Assembly (NCBI GenBank): GCA_038253885.1
Contig: JBBSGP010000010.1
Coordinates: forward strand, 1-64,000
DNA: 64,000 bases
From: JALZAQ01 sp038253885
GTDB lineage: Bacteria > Gemmatimonadota > Gemmatimonadetes > Gemmatimonadales > Gemmatimonadaceae
Direction: 5' to 3'
The position numbers were made by a program, and so were the translations under genes. Of the stretch, positions 1 through 8,176 are shown piece after piece. The notes beneath the pieces are model-generated. The model searched no databases, was not told where the DNA came from, and was given only the letters and a program-made list of their open reading frames with translations. Within the stretch, counting starts at the first letter, position 1; each line of letters opens with the position of its first letter.

Positions 1-453
1 CCGCGCGCGATGGCGGCCCAGAAGCATTGGCGGTCCTCACGCCGCCCGACCGGCGGACGCCCCGGCGAGCGCAGAACCGCTCGCGTGGAACGACTGGACT
101 TCCGCGTTCCTGTCTTCGTCATCGCTCACCTCCATGATGGGCTGTTGCGACGACCGATTGAATTCACCCAGTACACGTCACGCGCCTACCGGGATCAGCT
201 CGCGCTTCACGGCGTCCGAGGCTCCATGGGACGGCGCGGGAACCCGTACGACAATGCCACGATGGAGAGCTTCATGAAGACGCTCATGTACGAGGAGATC
301 TATCCTTGAGAGTACGGGACGGTGGATGACGTGATCCGCCGACTCCCCCATTTCATCGAGGAGCTATACAATCGACGGCGCTTGCACTCCTCACTCGGCT
401 ATCGCCCTCCCCCCGAGGAGTTCGAAACCGTGCATACCCAACCCGCCGCCTAG
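1..453 (+). pseudogene. IS3-family transposase (integrase core) remnant
   Basis: This is the C-terminal part of an IS3-type DDE transposase whose 5' end lies outside the window. From about position 160 the frame reads like the end of the catalytic core: FTQYTS, then GNPYDNA followed by ESF (the E fits the third catalytic acidic residue), then after the stop YNRRRLHSSLGYRPP, a typical family C-terminus. An in-frame TGA at 307-309 interrupts the frame, which then continues open to TAG at 451-453. Upstream of about 160 the protein is poorly recognisable and the usual HHSDRG motif is not intact, so further damage is likely. No OrfA or left end is visible. It is almost certainly inactive. Confidence 0.85.
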
Positions 454-474
454 GTCAAAGCCAACCCTCTCACC

Positions 475-499
475 TGTCCCGCCTCAGGAGGTCACTCCA
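475..499 (+). repeat. Candidate right terminal inverted repeat of the IS3 remnant
   Basis: The segment lies 21 bases after the transposase stop, starts TGTCCC and ends TCACTCCA. Read on the other strand it starts TGGAGTGACC and ends GGGACA, the TG...CA form expected of an IS3-family end. The matching left end lies outside the window, so the boundary is inferred. The following bases up to the symporter start at 679 contain no gene that I can support. An isolated TTGACA at 529-534 has no good -10 partner at normal spacing. Confidence 0.4.
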
Positions 500-678
500 C
501 TCAAGAAAAGGTCTAATTTCAATCATCATTGACAAGCAGCTGCGCCCTTCCTCTCATTTAACCCGTGAACGGGCGTCGTCTGACGTGCCCTAGCTGCGCG
601 CTGCGATCCACACGTCCGGCTCCTCCGCACCACGCCGCGTCTCGTCGCTCCGCCCCTTCCGCCATCCTCTCGGCCGGA

Positions 679-1981
679 ATGCCCATGTCACTCAGCGCAC
701 GCGTGGCCATTGGACTCGCCCTCGGACTCGCGGCGGGCGTCGCCGCCTACGCGGCGCGCAGTCCGGCGCTGCTCGCCCTCGCCGCGCTCGCGGAGCCGGT
801 GGGCACGCTCTGGGTCAACGCGATCCTTATGACGGTCGTCCCGCTCGTGGTCTCGAGTCTGGTCGTCGGTGTGGCCTCGGCGAGTGATCCCCGCCTCGTC
901 GGGCGGCTCGGACGCAGGGCGGCGGCGCTCTTCCTCCTCCTCGTCTCCTGCAGCGCCGCGCTCACCGCGCTGATCACGCCGCCGCTGCTCGCGTGGCTCC
1001 CGATCGACGCCGCGACGACGGCGTCGCTGCGCGTCGTCGCTGCGGGTGCCGGCCCGTCGCACCTCGCAGCCCCGACGGCGCGCGAGTGGCTCGTCGGGCT
1101 CGTGCCCTCGAACCCGGTCAAGGCGGCGGCGGACGGTGCCATGCTCCCACTCGTCGTGTTCACACTCGCCTTCGTCCTCGCGCTCATGCGGGTCGAGCCC
1201 GAGTTACGCCGGGCGCTGGTCCGTCCCTTCGAGGCCGTGGCCGCGGCGACGCGGGTGCTGATTGGCTGGGTCCTGGCGCTCGCACCGCTCGGCGTCTTCG
1301 CGCTCACGTTCCCGCTCGCCGCGCGCCTCGGGGGCCGCCGCGGCCGGGGCGCTCGCGTACTACGTCGCGCTCGTCGCGGCGATCTGCGTCGTGCTGCTGC
1401 TCGCGATTTACCCCGTCGCGGTCGCGGCTGGGCAGCTCCCGCTCCGGCGCTTCGCCCGCGCCGCCGCCCCGGCGCAGGCGGTGGCCTTCAGCTCCCGCTC
1501 GTCGCTCGCGTCGCTGCCTGCCCTCATCGATGGGGCGGAGCGGCTTCTTGGGCTCCCACCGGCGGTCACCGGCTTCTGCCTGCCGCTCGCGGTCTCGACG
1601 TTCAAGCTCTGCGGCCCCGTCGTCACGCTGGTGGGCATGCTCTTCATGGGGCGGCTGTACGGAGTTCCTATCTCTCCGCTCGCCTTGGCGCAGGCCACGG
1701 CCCTCTCGGTGCTCCTGAGCTTCGCCGTACCGGGAGTGCCAGGCGGCGCGCTCCTGATCGCAGCGCCGATCTTCGCCACGGTCGGCTTACCGCTTCAGGC
1801 GATCGGGACACTTCTTGCCGTGGACACGATCCCGGACATGTTCCGCGCGCCCGTGAACGTGACCGCCGATCTCGCCGTGGCGGCCATCCTCGGCCGCCAG
1901 GCGCCCGCTCCTGCGTTGCCAGTATCACGGGCGCTCGAACCCGTCGCGGCGACCCCTCCGGGTTCAACAGCCATCCCGTAA
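679..1981 (+). pseudogene. Dicarboxylate/amino acid:cation symporter (DAACS-type), frameshifted
   Basis: A multi-pass membrane transporter resembling the glutamate/aspartate/C4-dicarboxylate:cation symporters. The first half starts at ATG 679 and has hydrophobic helices typical of the N-terminal domain. The second half continues in the +1 frame with a serine-rich hairpin (FSSRSSLASLP) and a late DMFRAPVNV stretch like the family's D-x-RxxxNV motif. The frames join at a run of five G at 1330-1334: removing one G restores LGAAAAGALAYY and one protein of about 433 residues. The usual NMDGT motif is not obvious, so substrate cannot be assigned. Either the gene is broken or the extra G is a sequence error. 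It lies just downstream of the IS3 remnant. Confidence 0.75.
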
Positions 1982-2104
1982 GCGACAGTGGTGTTCCGTG
2001 GCCAGCAGCCCAGCCTCATCTCATGCCGTCCGAGCGCGCCGAGGCGGTCTGCGCACCTCGCGCTAGAATGCACGGAACTTGAGTCACAGGTTTGGCAGGT
2101 CTAC

Positions 2105-2137
2105 GACAACGGCACCACCCCGCGAGGCGCCGTTGTC
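2105..2137. terminator. Hairpin between convergent genes, candidate bidirectional terminator
   Basis: A perfect 9-bp stem (GACAACGGC with GCCGTTGTC) encloses a 15-base loop. It sits in the 187-base gap between the converging symporter and cytochrome genes, where a two-way terminator would be expected. No T-run follows on either strand, so intrinsic termination would be weak. The rest of 1982-2168 holds nothing else I can support. Confidence 0.45.
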
Positions 2138-2168
2138 ATTGCCACAACTCGAGCCGTCGCCCGACCGT

Positions 2169-2852
2169 CTACGGCTCGCGCTCGTTCGCCGTGGGGAACG
2201 GTTTCGCGGGATGGGGGCCGATCTTCGCGACAGTGTACTCGCTCGCCCAGAAGTCCGGCGGACCCTCACTATCTTGCACCTTGTTGCTCACCGGCTTGAG
2301 GCCGTTCTTCAGGTAGGCGGCGATGTCGGAGAGCTCGCGGTCGCTCATGTGCCGCCACTCGGGCCACGGCATGGGAGGAGCGAGGTACTTTGGATTCGCC
2401 GGGAAATTCCCCTGCCCGGGAGTGATGGAGGTGATTGTCACGTCGGGCGTTTCACCGGGACGCAGCCCGTAGCGCAGCGCGTTGAAGATCTGGCGCTCGC
2501 TGAATCGGCCAAGTCCCGTCGTGTTGTCGGGCGTCAGATTTCTCGCGCGCGTGTGAAAGCACGGTTGTGCACCGGGAGTTGTGGCGCAGGGGCCGATGAG
2601 AAACTCTTGCTGGGGGGACATCATCCCCGCGAGGTAGCCCGTCGCGGCGGGATCGGCACCTCCTCCATGACAGCCTCCACAGGCATGATTGACGACCAGG
2701 GCTCGACCCCGCAGCACTTGGGCTCGCGACACTGGTCTCTCCGACACGGACGGGGGCGCGGAACTCCTCCCGCTCTCGCGCGCGTAACCGGAGAGCGCGA
2801 CACCGGACATGACCGCTCCCAGGTACCAGTACGTCTTGGTCGACCCACTCAT
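2169..2852 (-). CDS. Mono-haem c-type cytochrome
   Basis: A secreted electron carrier of 227 residues. The N-terminus has a short hydrophobic export segment (about residues 9-23). One CXXCH haem site (CGGCH, near residue 58) lies in a low-complexity stretch. The C-terminal half carries PPMPWPEWR followed by MSDRELSDIAAYLKNG, a pattern common in periplasmic cytochrome c domains of dehydrogenase or oxidase partners; a Met there may be the second haem ligand. It starts 16 bases after the multicopper oxidase stop on the same strand, so the two are probably co-transcribed and the cytochrome may exchange electrons with the oxidase. The exact partner is not shown by the sequence. Confidence 0.85.
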   Translation of the reverse strand: MSGSTKTYWYLGAVMSGVALSGYARESGRSSAPPSVSERPVSRAQVLRGRALVVNHACGGCHGGGADPAATGYLAGMMSPQQEFLIGPCATTPGAQPCFHTRARNLTPDNTTGLGRFSERQIFNALRYGLRPGETPDVTITSITPGQGNFPANPKYLAPPMPWPEWRHMSDRELSDIAAYLKNGLKPVSNKVQDSEGPPDFWASEYTVAKIGPHPAKPFPTANEREP

Positions 2853-2868
2853 GGAATCCCCTCCTTGA

Positions 2869-4377
2869 TCAGTGAACTTCGAGAATGCCCATCATCCCGT
2901 GGTCTTCATGCTCCAGGATGTGGCAGTGGAACATCCATTTTCCCGGGAAGTCGTCGTACCGGACGATGAAGCGCACCGTCTCGTGCTTGCGCACGTTCAC
3001 CACGTCCTTCCAGCTGCGGAACGCCTCGGGCATGCCATCGCGGTCGAGCACCTGGAACTGGAAGCCGTGCAGATGGAAGGGGTGATCCATGCCCACCAGA
3101 TTCTCGATCTGCCAGATCTCCGTCGCGCCGAGCCGCGAAATGACGTCGGAATGCATCATGTCCATCAGGTGTCCATTGATCATCCCCTGGCTCAGCGCCA
3201 TGACGCGGGTGGCCGTCGCCCGGGATGTATCCAGCGCCGCGATGGGTCTCAGCACGTCCGGAATCGACACGGGCGCCAACGGCGCCTCATCGGTGTATCG
3301 CAGCGTCAGCAGGTCGCGCGCGACGTCCCAGTCCGTCGGGCGTGTCTGCGGCACGTAGCGGTCGTACGGCAGCGACTGCAGCGTGGCGCGGCTCCCCGGT
3401 GGTCCCGTGCCGCGCACCAACACCTCGACGCGCTCCGAGTTCGCGAGCACGATCTCCTTCACCTCGACTGGTCGCTCGAACAACCCGCCATCGTTCCCCA
3501 CGTGTATCAGCGTCTGGCCCGGTATCGCCAGGCGGTACACACGCGCCGCAGACGCGTTGATGACGCGCCAGCGCTGCACCTCGCCGCCGCGGATGGAGAT
3601 CGTTGGCATGACGTGTCCATTCACGAACAGGACGTTGCCCTCCCGTCCGTTCACCTCATCCACCTCACCCTGCGATGATCGGCGCGCAGGAAATTCGATC
3701 GACCCATCCGCTCCAAAGCGATTGTCGACGAGGATCAGTAGCTTCTCGGTCACGGAGGCCGGCACGGGATCGCGCTGGGGCCGGACGATGACCGCGCCGA
3801 CGAGGCCTTTGACAATCTGAAAGCCCGAGCGAAAGTCCGGATGCGGATGATACCAGTACGTGCCAGCAGTGCCGAACGGAATGGTGAACGCGTAGGTGTA
3901 CGTCGCCCCTGGCCTGACCGGATAGAATGGACTGCCGTCCATCGCTACGGGAATGTGCAGGCCGTGCCAGTGAATGCTAGTGGACTCGGGAAGGCGGTTG
4001 CGGAAATGCACGGTGACCCTATCGCCCTCGTGCACCTCCAGGGTCGGACCCGGAACGGTGCCGTTGTATGCATAAACGGGGGAGGTCGTGCCGGGCATCA
4101 AGGAGAGACGCGCCGGGCGAGCCGTGATCGTCACCTCGACTGTGCCGGGCCTCGTGGACTCGTTTCGCAATACCGGAGGGGTAGGGAAGCTGTCGAGGGC
4201 CGTTGGCGCACGTGTCGAGATCGGGTTGTTGTGCCGGGCGCGACGCGGCACATCGGCGGATGCCGTCGATCCGAGGGCAAACACCAACATCATGACGGCC
4301 TTCCTCCGTGCTCGCTGGCCACGGCGAGGGCGCTGTCCGCCACAAATCGCTCGCGATAGCTGGCGCTTCGACGACAT
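2869..4377 (-). CDS. Periplasmic multicopper oxidase
   Basis: A copper enzyme that oxidises substrates (metal ions such as Cu(I), or phenolics) and reduces O2 to water. All four copper-binding motifs are present: HWHG at about 136-139, HPH at about 177-179, HPFHLHG at about 432-438 and HCHILEH at about 484-490, followed by a Met-containing HGMMG. I chose the start giving 502 residues (MSSKRQ), because it precedes an arginine-rich stretch and a hydrophobic export signal ending near TASA; an upstream ATG at 4593 would add 72 residues with no family support. The RR pairs before the hydrophobic segment hint at Tat export but do not match the consensus well. The cytochrome c gene follows directly. 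Confidence 0.9.
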   Translation of the reverse strand: MSSKRQLSRAICGGQRPRRGQRARRKAVMMLVFALGSTASADVPRRARHNNPISTRAPTALDSFPTPPVLRNESTRPGTVEVTITARPARLSLMPGTTSPVYAYNGTVPGPTLEVHEGDRVTVHFRNRLPESTSIHWHGLHIPVAMDGSPFYPVRPGATYTYAFTIPFGTAGTYWYHPHPDFRSGFQIVKGLVGAVIVRPQRDPVPASVTEKLLILVDNRFGADGSIEFPARRSSQGEVDEVNGREGNVLFVNGHVMPTISIRGGEVQRWRVINASAARVYRLAIPGQTLIHVGNDGGLFERPVEVKEIVLANSERVEVLVRGTGPPGSRATLQSLPYDRYVPQTRPTDWDVARDLLTLRYTDEAPLAPVSIPDVLRPIAALDTSRATATRVMALSQGMINGHLMDMMHSDVISRLGATEIWQIENLVGMDHPFHLHGFQFQVLDRDGMPEAFRSWKDVVNVRKHETVRFIVRYDDFPGKWMFHCHILEHEDHGMMGILEVH

Positions 4378-4669
4378 GCTGCGATCTCCAGTGGCTGATG
4401 GTCCCTTCGTCGGCCCTATGGTACGGCGATCGGGAATCATTAGCCAGGCTTGCATGAAAGGGTCGACGGGCGCGTGAGGTCCCTGGCACGCCGGCACCAC
4501 GACGAGGCCGGCGGCCGCCGCAACGTACCCCCAGTGGAGGGGCCGAGTGTTCGTCGCGGCGGCACGGAGGTTGGCGTGGCGTGTGCAACCCACCCGGCGA
4601 GGCGCCGAATCGGTAACGGAGCGCCTTCACGCTTCAACACATCGCGCACCGCCGCCGTACAGTCTTCAC
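4378..4669. other. Divergent intergenic region, multicopper oxidase / DoxX
   Basis: These 292 bases separate the minus-strand oxidase from the plus-strand DoxX gene and should hold promoters for both. Long frames cross the region but look like shadow or extension frames. I see no convincing -35/-10 pair; a TACAGT at 4658-4663 lies too close to the DoxX ATG for a normal leader. Confidence 0.4.
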
Positions 4670-5098
4670 ATGACGTCAACCGTGACCGTCCCTACCACGA
4701 CCCGCGGAGACATCGGGCTGCTCGTTCTCCGCGTCATTGTCGGAATCATTTTCGCCGCTCACGGGGCGCAGAAGATCTTCATGATGGGCTTGGCCGGGAC
4801 CGCCGGCATGTTCGCGCGGATGGGGGTCCCTTTCCCCAGCCTCAGTGATCCGGCGGTCGCGCTTCTCGAATTCGGCGGGGGCCTCGCTCTCATCGCCGGG
4901 CTTCTCACTCCCCTCGTCGCGCTCGGTCTCGCGATCGACATGCTGGGGGCGGTCCTCATGGTGAAGGCCAAGAACGGCTTCTTCGCGCCGCGGGGAGCCG
5001 AGTTCGAGTTGCTGCTCTGCGCCGCGTCGGTGGTTCTGAGCCTGACGGGCGCCGGCGCGTACTCGCTCGATCGCCTCATCAGATCTCGGAGGGGATGA
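4670..5098 (+). CDS. DoxX-family membrane protein
   Basis: A 142-residue inner-membrane protein with four predicted hydrophobic helices. The N-terminal helix contains RVIVGIIFAAHGAQK, the characteristic start of DoxX/DUF417-like proteins, and a later PLVALGLAIDMLGAV helix fits the family. The start ATG at 4670 matches the family's N-terminus; the longer open frame upstream does not. Members have been linked to redox or thiol stress and to quinol oxidases, but the role here is unknown. It stands alone, divergent from the multicopper oxidase. Confidence 0.85.
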   Translation: MTSTVTVPTTTRGDIGLLVLRVIVGIIFAAHGAQKIFMMGLAGTAGMFARMGVPFPSLSDPAVALLEFGGGLALIAGLLTPLVALGLAIDMLGAVLMVKAKNGFFAPRGAEFELLLCAASVVLSLTGAGAYSLDRLIRSRRG

Positions 5099-5275
5099 GG
5101 CACAAAGCGGCGTCGCCGCGCTCCGTCACGCGCGGGCGACGCCCACCCGAGGCACGCGTGCGAGGCCACGAGCACCGAGAGCCCTTTACGCCGAGGCTGT
5201 TGACAAGTACTTTGAATGTTAAAGCAACGACCTTCCGGGCGCCGGCAGGCCGGTCAACCTGGTCGAGGACCCCTC

Positions 5276-5509
5276 ATGCCACAGATCTGGTTTCGCCCGC
5301 TCGGTTGGATCTACCGGCCCGTCTCGGCGGCAGGCTGGGTGGTCACCATCATCACATTCGGGCTGGGCACTCAGTTCTTCGTCGCGGTGGATCGTCACTC
5401 GCACTCGGTGAGCGACACGTTCATCGGCGTCTTCCCCTATGCCGCGCTTTTCCTGATCATCGCCGGCTGGATCGCGTCGCACACATCGCCTCCTCGCGGC
5501 GGCCGCTAG
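5276..5509 (+). CDS. Small two-helix membrane protein, unknown function
   Basis: A 77-residue protein with two hydrophobic segments (roughly residues 16-35 and 50-67) joined by a polar, His-containing loop (DRHSHSVSD). The aromatic-rich start MPQIWFRPLGWIYRP is distinctive. ATG 5276 is preceded by a GAGG-type ribosome site (TCGAGGACCCCTC). It is followed after 19 bases by an even smaller membrane protein. I do not recognise a named family and assign no function. Confidence 0.65.
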   Translation: MPQIWFRPLGWIYRPVSAAGWVVTIITFGLGTQFFVAVDRHSHSVSDTFIGVFPYAALFLIIAGWIASHTSPPRGGR

Positions 5510-5528
5510 AACCGACGCAGGACCGCCG

Positions 5529-5690
5529 ATGAAGCGACTCATCGATCTGGTCGGCGCGACCATTGGTGGGTACGCGGGATGGTACCTCGGAGCGCTTGTG
5601 GGAACCATGACTGCGTTTCTCGTCAGCATGGTCACCACCGGGTTGGGCATCTACGTTGCCCGACGACTTGCAGCCGAATACCTCCCCTAG
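5529..5690 (+). CDS. 53-residue membrane peptide with glycine-zipper pattern
   Basis: A very small open frame, ATG 5529 to TAG 5688-5690. It begins MKRLIDLVGATIGGYAGWYL, a glycine-spaced helix like small glycine-zipper proteins, then a second hydrophobic stretch (AFLVSMVTTGLGIYV) and a basic RR. The amphipathic start, lack of rare structure and close spacing to the gene before support a real gene. Its last bases overlap the end of the convergent phosphoesterase by 4 nt. Function is unknown. Confidence 0.55.
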   Translation: MKRLIDLVGATIGGYAGWYLGALVGTMTAFLVSMVTTGLGIYVARRLAAEYLP

Positions 5691-6715
5691 CCTGGCGGCC
5701 TCCGGTCGTGACAGCGTCCTCTGCCCTCATCGCGGACGTGTCCGTTGACGCTCACGAAGACCCAGCGATAGGACTCGCGATACAGCTCCAGCTTGAGGAG
5801 GCCGTAGTTGGCGTTGTAGCGGCTCTCGCTGTTCGCCGCGGGGCGGCGAGCGAACCAGTCGAGCCCTCCGCCTCCGGTGCCAACCACGAATTCGCGGATG
5901 CCATACGCCGTGTCGAGCACGCCGGCCGCGGTCTGGGGGGCAAACCGCTCATAGGCATGGTGATGACCGGTGATGACAATCTCGGCGCCCGCCTCCTCGA
6001 GCGCGCGCCAGAGTGACGCCGCGACCGGTGAGCCATCGACGCTCGAGCTGAATAGCGCATGATGCCAATACGCCAGAGTGCAGAGCGCGGGGTGTGCGGC
6101 CAGATCGCCGCGCAGCCATCGCTCCTGCGCCGAGCCCGGCGCCGCGTCGATGTTGCTGTTGAGGGCGACGATGTGCCAGGCGCCGAGCTCATAGGAGTAG
6201 TATCCCAACCCGGGCGGACCGGCCCGCTCGCCGAAATAGCCGAAATAGCCGGGTGCCTGACCACCGCGATACTCGTGGTTGCCGGGTGTGGGACGCGTGC
6301 GCTCGAAGTGCCGGCCCCAGTAGGGTGCATAGCAGCGCGCGAAGTCGCTCGGCGTGCCGTCGGGATAGGCGTTGTCACCGGCGGTGAAAACCGCGCCCGG
6401 GATCTGATCCAGGAGAATCGCCGTCGCGCGCGCGCCGCCGAGACCACAGAAGCCGATGTCGCCCGCTCCGACGAGCACCACACCGCCATGGAGCACGGTG
6501 CTGTCCGGCGCCAGCGATGGAGTCCACCCGAACAGGTAGCGCGCCGGCTTGCATGCAACGGGCAGAAGCAGAACGGCCGAGAATACGGAGCGCGCGATCC
6601 AGCGGCGCGCGTCGCCTTGCCGCTCGGATGAGCCGCCGGTAGCTTTCGTCGCTTCACGCCGGCGCGCGCGCGAACAGCCGCGTGCGGCCGCGTTTGCGTT
6701 CACGATGATCCTCAC
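5687..6715 (-). CDS. Secreted calcineurin-like metallophosphoesterase
   Basis: A binuclear-metal phosphoesterase with the motif series of the calcineurin-like superfamily in order: GDIGFCG, GDNAYPDG, GNHEY, YWHHALFS and GHHHAYE. The arrangement and the Tyr after GDN/GNHE recall purple acid phosphatase-like proteins. The N-terminus has a hydrophobic signal ending LLLPVAC, which could be a lipobox, so the product may be an outer-facing lipoprotein. The start is uncertain: GTG 6715 gives a usable signal region, whereas the frame stays open to 6868 without family support. Substrate is unknown. It is divergent from icd and overlaps the preceding small gene's stop by 4 nt. Confidence 0.8.
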   Translation of the reverse strand: MRIIVNANAAARGCSRARRREATKATGGSSERQGDARRWIARSVFSAVLLLPVACKPARYLFGWTPSLAPDSTVLHGGVVLVGAGDIGFCGLGGARATAILLDQIPGAVFTAGDNAYPDGTPSDFARCYAPYWGRHFERTRPTPGNHEYRGGQAPGYFGYFGERAGPPGLGYYSYELGAWHIVALNSNIDAAPGSAQERWLRGDLAAHPALCTLAYWHHALFSSSVDGSPVAASLWRALEEAGAEIVITGHHHAYERFAPQTAAGVLDTAYGIREFVVGTGGGGLDWFARRPAANSESRYNANYGLLKLELYRESYRWVFVSVNGHVRDEGRGRCHDRRPPG

Positions 6716-6876
6716 GAGTCGGTGATGGCGACGACGGCAATCCCGATCTGCAACTCCTCGCCGCTTCCAGATGTGCGAAGCGGTTGTGACGTCAACGCTC
6801 GGGCCCGACTGATGTCCCTCCGCGTCGCGCGGACGTCGCGCGCACGCGACTGATCGTTCCTCGAACAACGAGCGGA

Positions 6877-8124
6877 ATGGCGAGCTACCGTTTCGCGCGT
6901 GTGCCGGCCGGCGGCGAGCGCATCGAGTTCTCCGATGGAGCGCTGAGAGTGCCGAAGCGGCCCATCATCCCGTTCATCGAGGGCGACGGGACGGGGTCCG
7001 ACATCTGGCGCGCCGCACAGCGTGTCTTCGACGCCGCGGTTCATCAAGCGTTCGGCGATGAGCGCCGGATCGCGTGGATGGAGGTGTTCGCCGGCGAAAA
7101 GGCATTCACGCAATTCCAGGACTGGCTGCCTCCCGAGACGGTCGAGGCCTTACAGGAATTCCGCGTCTCGATCAAGGGTCCGCTCACGACGCCGGTCGGC
7201 GGAGGGATCCGGTCGCTCAACGTGACCCTCCGACAGGTGCTCGATCTCTACGCGTGCATCCGGCCGGTGCGGTATTTCGAGGGTGTCGGCGCGCCGGTGA
7301 AGGAGCCTCAGAAGGTCGATGTCGTGATCTTCCGCGAGAACACGGAGGATGTGTACGCCGGCATCGAGTGGAAGGCAGGAAGCCCCGAGGCCGATGCCTT
7401 GATCGATTTCATCGGCGATCGCTTTCAGAAGAACATCCGCGAGCATTCGGCGATCGGTATCAAGCCGATGTCCGAGTTCGGTTCGAAGCGCCTGATCGAG
7501 ATGGCGATTCGATTCGCGCTCAAGAGCTGCCGCACGTCGCTCACGCTCGTCCACAAGGGCAACATCATGAAGTTCACCGAGGGCGCCTTCCGCGACTGGG
7601 GCTACGAAGTGGCGCTGGCCAAGTTCGGCGATTGCTGCGTCACCGAGTCCGACCTCGGCAAGGGCGGACCGCGCGCGCGCGCCGATGCTCTGGTGATCAA
7701 GGACCGTATCGCTGACGCCATGTTCCAGCAGCTTCTCCTGCGTCCGGAGGAGTATTCGGTGATCGCGACCCCCAATCTGAATGGCGATTACCTCTCCGAT
7801 GCGGCGGCCGCGCAGGTCGGTGGATTGGGAATGGCTCCCGGGGGCAACGTCGGCGAAGGGCTCGCTGTCTTCGAGGCGACCCACGGGACTGCTCCCAAGT
7901 ACGCGGGACTCGACCGCATCAATCCGTGCAGCGTCATCCTGTCCGGAGTGATGATGCTCGAGCATCTGGGCTGGGCGGAAGCCGGCACGCTCATCGTCCA
8001 CGGCATCGAGCACGCGATCGCGTCTCGGCGCGTCACCTACGATCTCGCCCGGCAGATGCCGGGCAGCTCGGAGGTATCGACAACCGCGTTCGCCGACGGA
8101 ATCATCACCGGGATGCGCGCGTAG
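6877..8124 (+). CDS. icd: Isocitrate dehydrogenase (NADP-type)
   Basis: Oxidatively decarboxylates isocitrate to 2-oxoglutarate in the TCA cycle. The 415-residue length equals the E. coli-type enzyme. The phosphorylatable substrate-binding Ser lies at residue 113 (RSLNVTLRQ), the catalytic Tyr at 160 (ENTEDVYAGIEW) and the catalytic Lys near 227 (HKGNIMKFTEG); IEGDGTGSDIW near 34-44 is the family start signature. NADP preference is inferred from family resemblance. ATG 6877 begins just before this conserved region. It is divergent from the phosphoesterase; the 161-base gap contains a TGACGTCA palindrome at 6787-6794 of unknown meaning. Confidence 0.95.
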   Translation: MASYRFARVPAGGERIEFSDGALRVPKRPIIPFIEGDGTGSDIWRAAQRVFDAAVHQAFGDERRIAWMEVFAGEKAFTQFQDWLPPETVEALQEFRVSIKGPLTTPVGGGIRSLNVTLRQVLDLYACIRPVRYFEGVGAPVKEPQKVDVVIFRENTEDVYAGIEWKAGSPEADALIDFIGDRFQKNIREHSAIGIKPMSEFGSKRLIEMAIRFALKSCRTSLTLVHKGNIMKFTEGAFRDWGYEVALAKFGDCCVTESDLGKGGPRARADALVIKDRIADAMFQQLLLRPEEYSVIATPNLNGDYLSDAAAAQVGGLGMAPGGNVGEGLAVFEATHGTAPKYAGLDRINPCSVILSGVMMLEHLGWAEAGTLIVHGIEHAIASRRVTYDLARQMPGSSEVSTTAFADGIITGMRA

Positions 8125-8176
8125 CTCCGCGGGCGGGGCTGCGCGCCCGCCGTCAGCCACCTTTCTCCGATACCCG

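Noticed and set aside
529..560. TTGACA at 529-534 as a promoter for the symporter
   Set aside because: No TANNTT or TATAAT-like hexamer lies 16-18 bases downstream; the best (TCATTT) is 19 bases away and weak.
688..1307. Long antisense frames opposite the symporter
   Set aside because: They mirror the codon pattern of the real plus-strand gene and show only Arg/Ala-rich sequence without domains; such shadows are expected in high-GC DNA.
5091..5275. Possible tRNA or small RNA in the gaps near 5.1 kb and 53.3 kb
   Set aside because: No cloverleaf arms, T-loop GTTCGA or conserved RNA structure could be found.
6787..6794. TGACGTCA palindrome between the phosphoesterase and icd
   Set aside because: An isolated eight-base palindrome is expected by chance at this scale and no second copy or promoter context supports an operator.
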